The notes beneath the pieces are model-generated. The model was given only the letters and a program-made list of their open reading frames with translations, was not told the DNA's origin and made no database searches. This document shows positions 1 through 11,757 of a stretch of DNA of 64,000 nucleotides, piece by piece (positions within the stretch are counted from its first letter, which is position 1; each line of letters starts with the position of its first letter). This DNA is from Megaleporinus macrocephalus (Eukaryota; Chordata; Actinopteri; Characiformes; Anostomidae). Where the stretch lies: contig CM038726.1 in assembly GCA_021613375.1 (NCBI GenBank), forward strand, positions 2,066,046 through 2,130,045. The letters run 5' to 3'. A program made the position numbers and the translations under genes.

Positions 1-852
1 TCCGGCGACAATGAACAGTGCGTCTGGATGTCTGGTCTGCAGATCACTGACGCCCCCGTGCAGCTCCCACAGTGCCTCTTTAGCATTAGCATTAGCGCTA
101 GCGCTAGGCGGTATGTACACGGCGGCTATCAGCACGGCGGAGAATTCCCGTACTAAATAAAAAGGTCTGCACTGGACTATGACGAACTCCACCAGCGGAG
201 AGCAGTGCTTGGCGACAGTCACAGCGTTGTTGCACCATTCTGTGTTAATGTAAACACACACGCCTCCACCGCGGGTCTTCCCGGACAGAGCCGCGCTCCT
301 ATCCGCTCTGAACGAGGCTAGCCCGTCTAGCTGAATGGCGCTGTCTGGAATACTGTCGCTGAGCCACGATTCCACAAAGACTAGAGCACAGCAGTCTCTG
401 AACTCTCGCTGGAGTCGAATGCAGTCCAGTTTATTATCGAGGGAGCAGACATTTGCGAGGAATAGCGATGGTATAGCCGGGTGGCTAGGGCTAGCCTTTA
501 GCCTCGCGTGAACCCCCGCTCTATTACCGCGCTTCCGCTTTCGCTCGCACCGCTTGCGATGACACTTTCGCCGGGCTCCGCCATCAGGAAACGCCGCGGA
601 CTGCAGGCCTGGGTCTTGTAGCAGGCTGAGCTCTTGTAGCGTCTGTAGAACTTCGTCCGAAAGATTGTTTTTAGGCTGGTTTCTCCACTGAAGCAGGTCT
701 GGTGGTGGTAGGATATGTGCACAGGTGTTCCGATGCACATATTTGCAGAGATGGACGAGAATATTCACAAACAATAACACAAAAAGCACCAATTCTCGGA
801 CCAAGAGTGGCCGCTGTGTGTTAACGCGCCGCCGACCGGATGTAACAAGCAT
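1..852 (-). CDS. LINE ORF, 5' part with endonuclease domain (runs off left edge)
   Basis: Reading the minus strand from the ATG at 852-850, the frame stays open for 284 codons to the window edge. The first 120 or so residues hold a hydrophobic stretch (about residues 20-37) and a strongly basic Arg/Lys cluster (about residues 93-110). An apurinic-type endonuclease domain follows, with NVCSLDNKLD, the Glu-containing FVESWL, GGGVCVYI, AVYIPP and, at the edge, LFIVAG. The catalytic GDFN motif expected next lies outside the window. The same motifs occur in the same order in the LINE at 53.4 kb, so this is a related non-LTR retrotransposon of the Rex1/Babar or L2-like group. The protein would nick target DNA for target-primed reverse transcription. 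The reverse-transcriptase half is off-window. The uninterrupted frame points to a fairly young copy. Confidence 0.85.
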   Translation of the reverse strand, partial: MLVTSGRRRVNTQRPLLVRELVLFVLLFVNILVHLCKYVHRNTCAHILPPPDLLQWRNQPKNNLSDEVLQTLQELSLLQDPGLQSAAFPDGGARRKCHRKRCERKRKRGNRAGVHARLKASPSHPAIPSLFLANVCSLDNKLDCIRLQREFRDCCALVFVESWLSDSIPDSAIQLDGLASFRADRSAALSGKTRGGGVCVYINTEWCNNAVTVAKHCSPLVEFVIVQCRPFYLVREFSAVLIAAVYIPPSASANANAKEALWELHGGVSDLQTRHPDALFIVAG

Positions 853-856
853 TATA
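1..856 (-). mobile_element. LINE, 5' end and first ORF (partial)
   Basis: This is the 5' portion of a minus-strand non-LTR retrotransposon. It is GC- and CpG-rich compared with its surroundings and ends near 855, where a 20-bp minisatellite begins. The 3' half lies left of the window. The 5' boundary is approximate because no target-site duplication could be identified. Confidence 0.75.
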
Positions 857-857
857 T

Positions 858-1095
858 ACCCTTAAGTACCCTTAAGTAGTATTACACAGCATTACATAGC
901 ATTACACAGTATTACATAGCATTACATAGTATTACATAGCATTACATGGTAATACATAGCATTACATGATATTACATAGTATTACATGGTATTACATAGT
1001 ATTACATAGCATTACATGGTATTACATAGTATTACATGGTATTACATAGTATTACATGGTATTACATAGTATTACATGGTATTGCATGGTATAAG
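858..1095. repeat. 20-bp minisatellite (ATTACATAG/ATTACATGG)
   Basis: About 12 units of a 20-bp repeat made of two 10-bp halves, 'ATTACATAGT' and 'ATTACATGGT', directly abut the 5' end of the LINE. The units are nearly perfect. No coding potential. Confidence 0.9.
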
Positions 1096-1724
1096 TGTAC
1101 ACTATATATGATATAAGTCATCAAACAAGATAGGTGTTAATTTTTTATATCATTTGACTACAACAGCTACACCCTTTAAACATGTCATGATGAATGGACC
1201 AATAGAAACGAGGAGGACCATTACAATCATCAACTCTGCTTTAAAGACAGTTTCTGGTCTCTCCTGTTAAGTTACTGTATTAAAGAAACTTGTTTTTCTT
1301 TAAACAGCGATCACTGCCATGTAACTGATGATGTCATGTGACCACATGGCCAGATATTCATATCACTCAGTTTTCAGAGTTATGACATTGTTCAATTTGT
1401 TCTCTGTTCACTTATTTATTTTTTAATCTCTGGTAACGTGAGTTCACTCCACCAGTCACTGTAGCCTCCAGCTTTGGCACAACGACAGGCAAGATGCTAG
1501 ATTAGCTGGATCAGGTTGTCCTCTGTTTTGTCACATGGCCAAAATAACTTGAACTGGGTTGCATGCCACCACTTGTCGGCCTTGTGAGGAGCAAAGGATG
1601 TCTATGTCAGTTGTTTGTTTGTTTCACAGCCTGGTTGTGTTTGAATTGCATTGCAGTCTATATGGAACATGTCTTTCAGTGATAGATTTATACATCCTAA
1701 AAATATATGTCCTAAAACTTTTAA
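1096..1724. other. Unique intronic sequence, no feature seen
   Basis: AT-rich single-copy-looking sequence. I see no exon, RNA gene or recognisable transposon in it. Confidence 0.5.
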
Positions 1725-3752
1725 ATACTACCAGTTAAAGTTTTAGTACACTACTAGTCAAACGTTTAGATACACTACCAGTCAAACGTTTTAGTACACT
1801 ACCAGCCAAACGTTTTAGACACACTACCAGTCAAACGTTTTACATACACTACCAGTCAAACGTTTTAGATACACTACCAGTCAAACGTTTTAGATACACT
1901 ACCAGTCAAACGTTTTAGTACACTACCAGACAAACGTTTTAGATACACTACCAGTCAAACGTTTTAGATACACTACCAGACAAACGTTTTAGATACACTA
2001 CCAGACAAACGTTTTAGATACACTACCAGTCAAACGTTTTAGATACACTACCAGACAAACGTTTTAGATACACTACCAGACAAACGTTTTAGATACACTA
2101 CCAGCCAAACGTTTTAGATACACTACCAGTCAAACGTTTTAGATACACTACCAGTCAAGCGGTATTAGATCACGGCCAGTCAAACGTTTTAGATACACTA
2201 CCAGTTAAACGTTTTAGATACACTACCAGCCAAACGTTTTATATACACTACCAGTCAAACGTTTTAGATACACTACCAGTCAAACGTTTTAGATACACTA
2301 CCAGCCAAACGTTTTAGTACACTACCAGCCAAACGTTTTAGATACACTACCAGTCAAACGTTTTAGATACACTACCAGCCAAACGTTTTAGTACACTACC
2401 AGCCAAACGTTTTATATACACTACCAGTCAAACGTTTTAGATACACTACCAGTCAAACGTTTTAGATACACTACCAGTCAAACGTTTTAGTACACTACCA
2501 GCCAAACGTTTTAGATACACTACCAGTCAAACGTTTTAGATACACTACCAGCCAAACGTTTTAGTACACTACCAGCCAAACGTTTTAGATACACTACCAG
2601 TCAAACGTTTTAGATACACTACCAGCCAAACGTTTTAGATACACTACCAGACAAACGTTTTAGATACACTACCAGTCAAACTTTTTAGATACACTACCAG
2701 TCAAACGTTTTAGATACACTACCAGACAAACATTTTATTACACTACCAGTCAAACGTTTTAGATACACTACCAGTCAAACGTTTTAGATACACTACCAGT
2801 CAAACGTTTTAGTACACTACCAGACAAACGTTTTAGATACACTACCAGTCAAACGCTTTAGATACACTACCAGCCAAACGTTTTAGATACACTACCAGTC
2901 AAACGTTTTAGATACACTACCAGTCAAGCGGTATTAGATACACTACCAGTCAAACGTTTTAGATACACTACCAGCCAAACGTTTTAAATACACTACCAGT
3001 AAAACGTTTTAGTACACTACCAGACAAACGTTTTAGATACACTACCAGACAAACGTTTTAGATACACTACCAGACAAACGTTTTAAATACACTACCAGTA
3101 AAACGTTTTAGTACACTACCAGACAAACGTTTTAGATACACTACCAGCCAAACGTTTTAGATACACTACCAGTCAAGCGGTTTTAGATACACTACCAGCC
3201 AAACGTTTTAGATACACTACCAAACAAACGTTTTAGATACACTACCAGTCAAACGGTTTTAGATCACTGCCAGTCAAACGTTTTAGATACACTACCAGAC
3301 AAACGTTTTAGTACACTACCAGTCAAACGTTTTAGATACACTACCAGTCAAACGTTTTAGATACACTACCAGCCAAACGTTTTAGATACACTACCAGACA
3401 AACGTTTTAGATACACTACCAGTCAAACTTTTTAGATACACTACCAGACAAACGTTTTAGATACACTACCAGTCAAACGTTTTAGATACACTACCAGACA
3501 AACGTTTTAGATACACTACCAGTCAAACGTTTTAGATACACTACCAGTCAAACGTTTTAGATACACTACCAGCCAAACGTTTTAGATACACTACCAGCCA
3601 AACGTTTTAGTACACTACTAGTCAAACGTTTTAGATACACTACCAGCCAAACGTTTTAGATACACTACCAGTCAAACTTTTTAGATACACTACCAGTTAA
3701 ACGCTTTAGATACACTACCAGTCAAACGTTTTAGATACACTACCTGTCAAAC
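1725..3752. repeat. 24/25-bp minisatellite, array 1 (ACTACCAGTCAAACG family)
   Basis: About 80 units whose core is 'ACTACCAGTCAAACGTTTTA', followed by GATAC (25-bp form) or GTAC (24-bp form). The AGTC position varies among AGTC, AGCC, AGAC and AGTT. The same family forms two further arrays at 23062-27267 and 28740-31038. Each unit carries one CpG within the palindromic octamer AAACGTTT. The leftmost units are the most divergent, as expected at an array edge. Confidence 0.97.
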
Positions 3753-4789
3753 CTGGTATTCTCCTGAACTTTACTCAAACTGAGTTATGACATTGTTCAA
3801 AAAAAGAGTTGTTTTTTATTGTTTTGTTTTTTTAATGTTTTTTATTATTTTTTTTCCCAAAATATTAGGACTGCAGTTCCAGTTTAATTATGAATGCAGT
3901 TATACTCATATAATTATTATTGTTTTATTACTTTATAGTATATATGCAACACTAGTGGTTCCACTGTTGTTACATGTGTAATTTCATTTATTACACATGC
4001 TTATAATGGGACCAGCTGTTCTGATGTAGGTTCAGTAAGAAGGTCATTAATTGAGTATTATGGTGAGTATATTCATGTAGCGTAGCGCTATGCTAGTGTT
4101 TAGGCTGCTGTAGAGGCTTGTTAACAGTTGGGTAGATATCTAGCACTGCTGTTATCTGCCCTTGTGGCCCTGACTGACAGGATGCTATCTGTCCCTCTGG
4201 GGAGGAAGTCCTCCATCTTGCTGTCCCATAATGCTCTCCGGTTTATCTCCCAGGGTTGGGAGTAGACACAACATTCCCGCGCCAGAGCTAAAAACAAAAA
4301 AGCTAATCTGGACGTGTTCTTCCCGGGAGACCTCCGGCAATTTACAGTCAATTCACAACCAGCCCCAGAACTCCTGGGAAAAACTCGAAATTAAGTGTTT
4401 ATTATTATTAGTAGTATTTCTGTTAATATTAGAAACACGACGTGGACAGGACGGCCGCCAACAGAGGTGGTCAAATACAATATCACAACACTTGAGAGTT
4501 TTACTGGACGTGATTTGGACCACATGCCGTGGAGTTCAACTGTAAAGGTCCTGTAATTAATCCAGACGTATACTCAACGTTTAGGTTCACAAACACCTGC
4601 ACCGTGATGGAGCAGCAGCCTGTCCAGGATGTTTTCTGCCTTCTGCCCAAAGAACTCTGGGACAGGTTCCAACACCCCCCACAGCCCAGACGGATGAGTG
4701 GCTTAGAAAGTGAATGAATGAATTCTTGTTTGGTCAAGTTTCAGGACAAATTAGGAAAATTAAGAAAAACTAATCTGTATCGGGTTTAG
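3753..4789. other. Unique intronic sequence, no gene recognised
   Basis: Several short open frames occur on both strands but none resembles a known protein or has exon-like boundaries. The segment around 3800-3980 is very T-rich. Confidence 0.5.
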
Positions 4790-4960
4790 ACCTGCCCAAC
4801 CAGCGACCAGCAGAGCGGCAGTCATGGGCTGAAGGGGAACCAACCTTTGGTCAGCAGTTTGAGTCCCTGAACAGGACAACTGCGTTTGGGTACTGTGGAT
4901 AGGGCCGCCCACCACTCCTGGAGCAAATGTGCTCACTGACCCCTAGTGTGTGTGTTCACT
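4790..4960 (+). mobile_element. tRNA-derived SINE remnant, body segment
   Basis: The segment 'GGGTACTGTGGATAGGG' followed by CCACTCCTGG and then GTGCTCACTGACCCCTAG is shared with 17760-17825. From memory it is the body of a widespread teleost tRNA-derived SINE. The promoter head is degenerate here. It leads directly into the minisatellite at 4955. Family name not assigned. Confidence 0.6.
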
Positions 4961-5865
4961 AGAGTATGTGTGTGTGTATTTGGGTGTTTCACTGCCCCCT
5001 AGTGTATATATGTATGCGTGTGTTTCACTGCCCCCTAGTGTATACGTGTGTATGCGGATGTTTCGCTGTCCCCTAGTGTGTGTGTATATGTGGGTGTTTC
5101 ACTGCCCCCTAGTGTGTGTGTGTATACGTGAGTGTTTCACTGCCCCCTAGTGTATATGAGTATATAGGTGTTTTACTGCCTCCTAGTGTGTGTGTGTATA
5201 CGTGGGTGTTTCACTGCCCCCTAGTGTATATGAGTATGTGGGTGTTTTACTGCCCCCTAGTGTGTGTGTGTATACGTAGGTGTTTCACTGCCCCCTAGAG
5301 TGTGTGTATATGTGGGTGTTTCACTGCCCCCTAGTGTATACGTGTGTATGCGGGAGTTTCACTGCCCCTAGTGGATGTATATGTGAGTGTTTTACTGCCC
5401 CCTAGTGTGTGTGTATATATGGGTGTTTCACTGCCCCTAGTGTGTGTGTGTATACGTGGGTGTTTCACTGTCCCCATGTGTCTATGTGTATGCGTGTGTT
5501 TCACTGCCCCCTAGTGTATGTGTGTGTATACAGGTGTTTCACTGCCCCCTAAAGTGTGTGTGTATGTGGGTGTTTTACTGCCCCCTAGTGTGTGTGTGTG
5601 TATACGTGGGTGTTTCACTGCCCCCTAGTTTATATGAGTATGTGGGTGTTTTATTGCCCCCTAGTGTTGGTGTATATATATGGGCGTTTCATTGCCCCCT
5701 AGTGTGTGTGTGTATGCGGGTGTTTCACTGCCCCCTATTGTATGTGTGTATGTGGGTGTTTTACTGCCCCCTAGTGTGTGTGTGTATACATGGGTGTTTC
5801 ACTGCCCCCTAGTGTATATGAGTATGTGGGTGTTTTACTGCCCCCTAGTGTGTGTGTATATATAT
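4955..5865 (+). repeat. Minisatellite grown from SINE GT tract (TTTCACTGCCCCCTAGTG)
   Basis: About 24 imperfect units of roughly 37 bp, each combining a (GT)n/TATG stretch with 'GGGTGTTTCACTGCCCCCTA'. It follows the SINE body without a break and shares its unit with the array at 17815-18480. The units carry no stop in some frames, which gives spurious long open frames. Confidence 0.93.
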
Positions 5866-8763
5866 TAGCATCATAAGCTACACAAGCCTCCCTATTTATA
5901 CCCCTGACCACTTCCCTGTCCGCTAAGCCCCTCTATCACTTGTTGCTGCCGAGCTGGGAGGGTAAAGGCTAGAATGTTTGTCCTCCGGCACACACAAAAC
6001 TCCCCCGCTCCGTCAATAGCGCAGCGTCATCGGAGCTCAACACCGCACTGGCTAGCGTTGTGCGAGTGCTGCGGGTGGGGAAGTGGGGGAAGTAATCAAA
6101 GAACGTTTCTGAAAAGTCAGGCTGACATTAAACCGCTGGAGGAAATAATGAGTTTCTAAAGCACACATGCCGAGTGTGTGTGTGTGTTTGTGTACAACAG
6201 AACTGCCGTTTGGTTATTACCTGAAATATTTGATGATACTCCAGGTAGATTGTTTTGTATCGCATGTGTGCATGTGCAGTAATGAGTTTAACCCTTCAAG
6301 GCCAAGTGCCCGGTTTCAGGCGCGGGCACGTTTCTCCGGGAGCAGATGGTACAATGTAAATAAGAGCAACCTGAGCGTCAACAATGTGATTGACAATCAT
6401 TTACAACTTGCTTTTATTAGGAGAGACAGTCTAATCATGTCTCAGCAGAAAGCAAACATGGGGGCTGTACCGGTTTGTGCCCTTGCAAACTTGGTAACGA
6501 TCCCCTTGCACTCAAAATTGTATCCGATGCGTTCATGTAGTGCAGATTTCACCTGGTGGTGTCCCATGTCGGCTTGGACCTGACCTGACGCTCTGACTTC
6601 CGGTTTGACTTGACGGTGACCAAGGCTTTGAGCAAGTGGAGGTGGTCTGGTTAGCTGGGGCCAAAAGTCTAGACCCCAGCATACACGTATAACAGCGTCT
6701 ACACCGCAGTTCGCACTGCAAGAAGCAGGGAGCACCAGAGGGATAACCCCTGCCCCCAGTGGTGCAAAGGTTGACACTGCAAGGTTCTGCCTCCGGAAGC
6801 GGATGCAGCACACAATCTTCCTGTTTAGCTGCCTGAGGAAGAGGGCGTGGCCCTGAAGGAGGACCGGGGGAGTGCAAGAGGACAAGTAGTGTGCCTGGAC
6901 ATTGACCAGCATGATGGACATTTCGATACCCCAGCTGTGGAGACACTGCGGGGACGGTTGTGCTGGGCATTTTGAGTTACTCGGGATGTTGAGTGACCCT
7001 TGATAGAAGGGCTTTAGAGTGTTCGCCCCTGGACGAGCATTAGACTAACAGTAAGAATGACCTGAAGTTGTTGTTTGGACTAAATTACTGCATGAATATG
7101 ATAGTTGTGTTATTAGTACAAGCAGCAAATCTGAAAACAACTACATTTTTCAACTATGAAAGTGCCAAAAAGTTGAGAAGCAAACTTATTGGACATCAGC
7201 AGGGTCAGCAAAACGCAGTGAGGTTTCTTCATTCCACACAATAACGAGACTCTTGGTACAACTCCATCCCTGCAACTGTACCCAGATCCCAGTTCCACTT
7301 CACGCTCGGAATAAGCCGAGTGCGAGCTGAGTCTGCTCGCCAAATAGTGGAGGCTTTCAAAGAACATCAAATATCGTCTCAAGATCTTTGAAGCGAGACC
7401 ATGTAAGAGGAGGCCACGAGCCCTTAATATCATTATTATTGGCACAGCAATCATTACAATCTGACCAGGGCCTTATTTAGCTTATTTTGAGTTATGAATG
7501 ACTAAAAACAATGCCAGGTGAGAATAAGTGTTATTAAAATAAACGACATCATTGTACGATCCTTTGTAGGACAGGTAATCTTGTCAGAGAGATCAAAGGA
7601 AGACGTATTTGGTTGAAAGGTCTTTTGAAGTCAAACAGAGGTTCTTGATTTTTGGCTTTCCTGATCTTGGAGACCTCAACTTCACCTCCAGCGTTCCTAT
7701 GAGCTGTCGTTCCTTAATTCCGTTAAGAACCAGGGAGCTCCCTGAACCTGCTCTGATATCTTCTTAGATCTTCTCCTGCTTTGTGGTCAGCGGTTATTGT
7801 AATGGTCAGAGAGCTGGGCAGCTGCTTAGCCCATGGTTGCTGATTAAAGGTTTGAGGAGTCGGGAATGTCTATACAGCTTTCCTAAAGAAGACTTTGAAG
7901 AAACCTAAAGAGCTAATTAGGTCGTGGTTAAAGTTGTCTGAGAGCCTGGATCTCTTGGAGTGCCCAAACTCTTGAATGGTATTTCTTTTTTAGTTCAGTC
8001 TTAAGTTCAGTCTGGCCAGTAATAATGCACTATGGGTACGTTGTTGGAGAGTTGGTTTATCTTCTACCCTCTCAACTCTCCGCAGCAACAGGCTTCCCCA
8101 AACTTTTGCAGGGCAGAGTTTTCCGTATGGGTTGTTTTTTTGTCACAGTGTACCCGGAAAAGCAAGTGCGGGGAATATTAGTGTAATATTGGTGTAATTA
8201 AAGTGGAGTTATGAATCTGCTTCTTCGGTAAACAGATGGAGCCGCTCGTCGGCTTTCGATCAGCTTCTATTCCGCCGCGTGAACATCGGCATGTAATTAC
8301 GGAATTTATGAAAAACAAATGAGGAACGGAGTGAACGTTGACGGGGAGGAAGGAACTTGCGCCAAACAAGAATTTTAATGTTAAAGCAATCGTACAACAT
8401 CTCTTGACTCCAGTCTAGCATGTGAAGCACTAAAGCACTGGAGAAGCTCTCAACCTCCTGGTTCCATATTCTTCATCAAGAACCCTTGAAGAAGGTTGTT
8501 TAATCTACTCTAAGGATGCAGGGTGAGAGTTTCTGAGCTATTTGTACCAGTTTCAGGCACAAATTGGACGCAGTCAAACCTTCTGGGCTTAGAGAGGTGG
8601 GGAAAGGTGGGAGCGCTGAGGTGAGAAGAGAGAATAGTAACGAGCTCATGTGGATCGGAAGCTCATGCCTCCACTTTCCCTCTCTAGAAACTAACCGAAT
8701 AAATACGACTAATACAGGAACAAAATTCCTGTAGGAAATATAGATTCCACTGAACTTGTTGTG
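5866..8763. other. Unique intronic sequence; unassigned minus-strand open frames at 6442-6970
   Basis: No exon or RNA gene recognised in about 2.9 kb. In a GC-rich part, two overlapping minus-strand frames stay open for 159 and 145 codons (6442-6921 and 6533-6970). Neither has a domain I recognise and the two compete for the same DNA, so I do not call a gene. They may be a decayed mobile element or chance. Another minus-strand frame of 113 codons at 7113-7454 is likewise unrecognised. Confidence 0.4.
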
Positions 8764-10555
8764 CAGCGTTTAGTGTAAATGTAGGAGTTAGGGTTTAGTG
8801 TAAATGTAGGAGTTAGGGTTTAGTGTAAATGTAGGAGATAGTGTTTAGAGTAAATGTAGGAGTTAGTGTTTAGTGTAAATGTAGGAGTTAGTGTTTAGTG
8901 TAAATGTAGGAGTTAGGGTTCAGTGTAAATGTTGGAGTTAGGGTTTAGTGTAAATGTAGGAGTTAGGGTTCAGTGTAAATGTTGGAGTTAGGGTTTAGTG
9001 TAAATGTAGGAGTTAGGGTTGAGTGTAAATGTAAGAGTTAGTGTTTAGTGTAAATGTAGGGGTTAGGGTTTAGTGTAAATGTAGGAGTTAGGGTTAAGTG
9101 TAAATGTAGGAGTTAGTGTTTAGAGTAAATGTAGGAGTTAGTGTTTAGTGTAAATGTAGGAGTTAGTGTTTAGTGTAAATGTAGAAGTTAGTGTTTAGTG
9201 TAAATGTAGGAGTTAGTGTTTAGTGTGAATGTAGAAGTTAGTGTTTAGAGTAAATGTAGGGGTTAGTGTTTAGTGTAAATGTAGGAGTTAGTGTTTAGTG
9301 TAAATGTAGAGGTTAGTGTTTAGTGTAAATGTAGGAGTTAGTGTTTAGTGTAAATGTAGGAGTTAGTGTTTAGTTTAAATGTAGGAGTTAGGGTTTAATG
9401 TGAATGTAGGGGTTAGTGTTTAGTGTAAATGTAGGAGTTAGTGTTGAGTGTAAATGTAGGAGTTAGGGTTTAATGTGAATGTAGGGGTTAGTGTTTAGTG
9501 TAAATGTAGGAGTTAGGGTTTAGTGTAAATGTAGGAGTTAGTGTTTAGTGTAAATGTAGAGGTTAGTGTTTAGTGTAAATGTAGGAGTTAGTGTTTAGTG
9601 TAAATGTAGGAGTTAGTGTTTAGTTTAAATGTAGGAGTTAGTGTTTAGTGTAAATGTAGGAGTTAGTGTTTAGTTTAAATGTAGGAGTTAGTGTTTAGTG
9701 CAAATGTAGGGGTTAGTGTTTAGTGTAAATGTAGGAGTTAGTGTTGAGTGTAAATGTAGGGGTTAGGGTTTAGTGTAAATGTAGGAGTTAGTGTTTAGTG
9801 TAAATGTAGGAGTAGGGTTAGGGTAATGTAGGAGTTAGGGTTTAGTGTAAATGTAGGAGTTAGTGTTTAGTGTAAATGTAGAGGTTAGTGTTTAGTGTAA
9901 ATGTAGGAGTTAGTGTTTAGTGTAAATGTAGGAGTTAGTGTTTAGTTTAAATGTAGGAGTTAGGGTTTAATGTGAATGTAGGGGTTAGTGTTTAGTGTAA
10001 TGTAGGAGTTAGTGTTGAGTGTAAATGTAGGAGTTAGGGTTTATGTGAATGTAGGGGTTAGTGTTTAGTGTAAATGTAGGAGTTAGGGTTTAGTGTAAAT
10101 GTAGGAGTTAGTGTTTAGTGTAAATGTAGAGGTTAGTGTTTAGTGTAAATGTAGGAGTTAGTGTTTAGTGTAAATGTAGGAGTTAGTGTTTAGTTTAAAT
10201 GTAGGAGTTAGTGTTTAGTGTAAATGTAGGAGTTAGTGTTTAGTTTAAATGTAGGAGTTAGGGTTTAAGGCAAATGTAGGGGTTAGTGTTTAGTGTAAAT
10301 GTAGGAGTTAGTGTTGAGTGTGTAAATGTAGGGGTTCAGGGTTTGAGTGTAAATGTAGGAGTTAGTGTTTAGTGTAAATGTAGGAGTTAGTGTTTAGTGT
10401 AAATGTAGGAGTTAGGGTTTAGTGTAAATGTAGGGGTTAGGGTTTAGTGTAAATGTAGAGGTTAGTGTTTAGTGTAAATGTAGGGGTTAGTGTTTAGTGT
10501 AGATGTGGGAGTTAGTGTTTAGTGTGGATGTAGGAGTTGGGTTTTAATATTAGTC
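8764..10555. repeat. 25-bp minisatellite (GTAAATGTAGGAGTTAG)
   Basis: About 70 units of 25 bp containing 'GTAAATGTAGGAGTTAG' followed by TGTTTAGT or GGTTTAGT. Variant blocks recur: the run with AATGTGAATGTAGGGG followed by GTTGAGTG appears at about 9390-9450, 9470-9490 and 9970-10060, showing higher-order duplication. Many units include TTAGGG by chance of the unit, but this is not a telomere repeat. Confidence 0.96.
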
Positions 10556-10736
10556 CAGTGAGATGTTGAAGAGTGTAGTGAGGAGTGGACGCTGGAGGGC
10601 AGTGACTGAGAGGATTTGATTGATTCAGCAGTTCTGATCTTGTATAGATTATAAATCTGCTTACTGGGCTAGGATTCAGATGTGATGAAGAACATTTTCC
10701 TGTTGCCATACTCAGCCTTCACTCTGAGTGTGTGAA

Positions 10737-10738
10737 TT

Positions 10739-10801
<63 letters not shown>
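10737..10801. repeat. (TG)n dinucleotide microsatellite
   Basis: Almost uninterrupted TG repeat of about 32 units. Confidence 0.98.
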
Positions 10802-10802
<1 letters not shown>

Positions 10803-11215
10803 GGGGGTGGGGGTCTGTGTGTTTTGGCTCTCCTCCTGGATTCTACAAGTCTTTAATGTCTCTGTGATCCCTGTGTCCTAGAGACAGGCCAACCAGTCAA
10901 GCCCAGATAATCCCCTGTGTTCAAGGCCTTCTGTTTCAGCTGCTCTAGACTGAATCATCTGCTAAAGAGAAAGAGATACAGAGAGAGAGAGAGAGAGAGA
11001 TAGAGGGATATATATAAAAAGAGAGAGAGAGAGATAAAAGACAGGTTTTTGTTACACTAATCATAACTATCTAGTGTTACTCACTGTGTTAGTTTATATT
11101 AGTTTGTTTCTATAAACAAAATTCAACATTATCTGAACTTCTGTTTATTATGCTTGTAAGACCTGGTAATTAACTTTTGTCCTCTGGATTGGACATGAGT
11201 CTCTAAAAGATTGTG
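10802..11215. other. Intronic sequence with short (GA)n tract
   Basis: Nothing recognised except GA-rich tracts at about 10979-11035. Confidence 0.5.
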
Positions 11216-11757
11216 TGGTTAGTATGGTGGTGTAGTGGTTAGTATGGTGGTGTAGTGGTTAGTATGGTGGTGTAGTGGTCAGTATGGTGGTGTAGTGGTT
11301 AGTATGGTGGTGTAGTGTTCAGTACGGTGGTGTAGTGGTTAGTATGGTGGTGTAGTGGTCAGTATGGTGGTGTAGTGGTTAGTACGGTGGTGTAGTGGTT
11401 AGTACGGGTGGTGTAGTGTGGTTAGTATGGTGGTGTAGTGGGTTAGTATGGTGGTAGTAGTGGTTAGTAAGGTGGTGTAGTGGTTAGTACGGTGGTGTAG
11501 TGGTCAGTACGGCTGGTGTAGTGGTCAGTACGGTGGTGTAGTGGTTAGTACCGGTGGTGTAGTGGTTAATACGGTGGTGTAGTGGTCAGTATGGTGGTGT
11601 AGTGGTTAGTATGGTGGTGTAGTGGTTAGTACGGCGGTGTAGTGGTTAGTACGGTGGTGTAGTGGTTAGTACGGTGGTGTAATGGTTAGTACGGTGGTGT
11701 AATGGTTAGTACGGTGGTGTAGTGGTTACTACGGTGGTGTAGTGGTTAGTATGGTGG
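11216..11757 (+). repeat. 20-bp minisatellite carrying a pol III A-box-like motif, left part
   Basis: About 27 units of 'GTTAGTACGGTGGTGTAGTG' and close variants (GTTAG/GTCAG, TACGG/TATGG). Each unit contains TGGTGTAGTGG, one base from the tRNA-type A box TGGCNNAGTGG. The array is interrupted by a LINE-2 at 11757 and resumes at 14714. It ends at 15975 by running straight into a tRNA-derived SINE whose head matches the unit, so the array looks like amplified SINE head. Confidence 0.95.

Noticed and set aside
4121..4737. Several frames of 62-104 codons on both strands
   Set aside because: Short, mutually overlapping, no recognisable domain or splice sites; expected by chance.
8764..10555. Interstitial telomere repeat (TTAGGG occurrences)
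   Set aside because: TTAGGG appears once per 25-bp unit in only some units, never as tandem hexamers.
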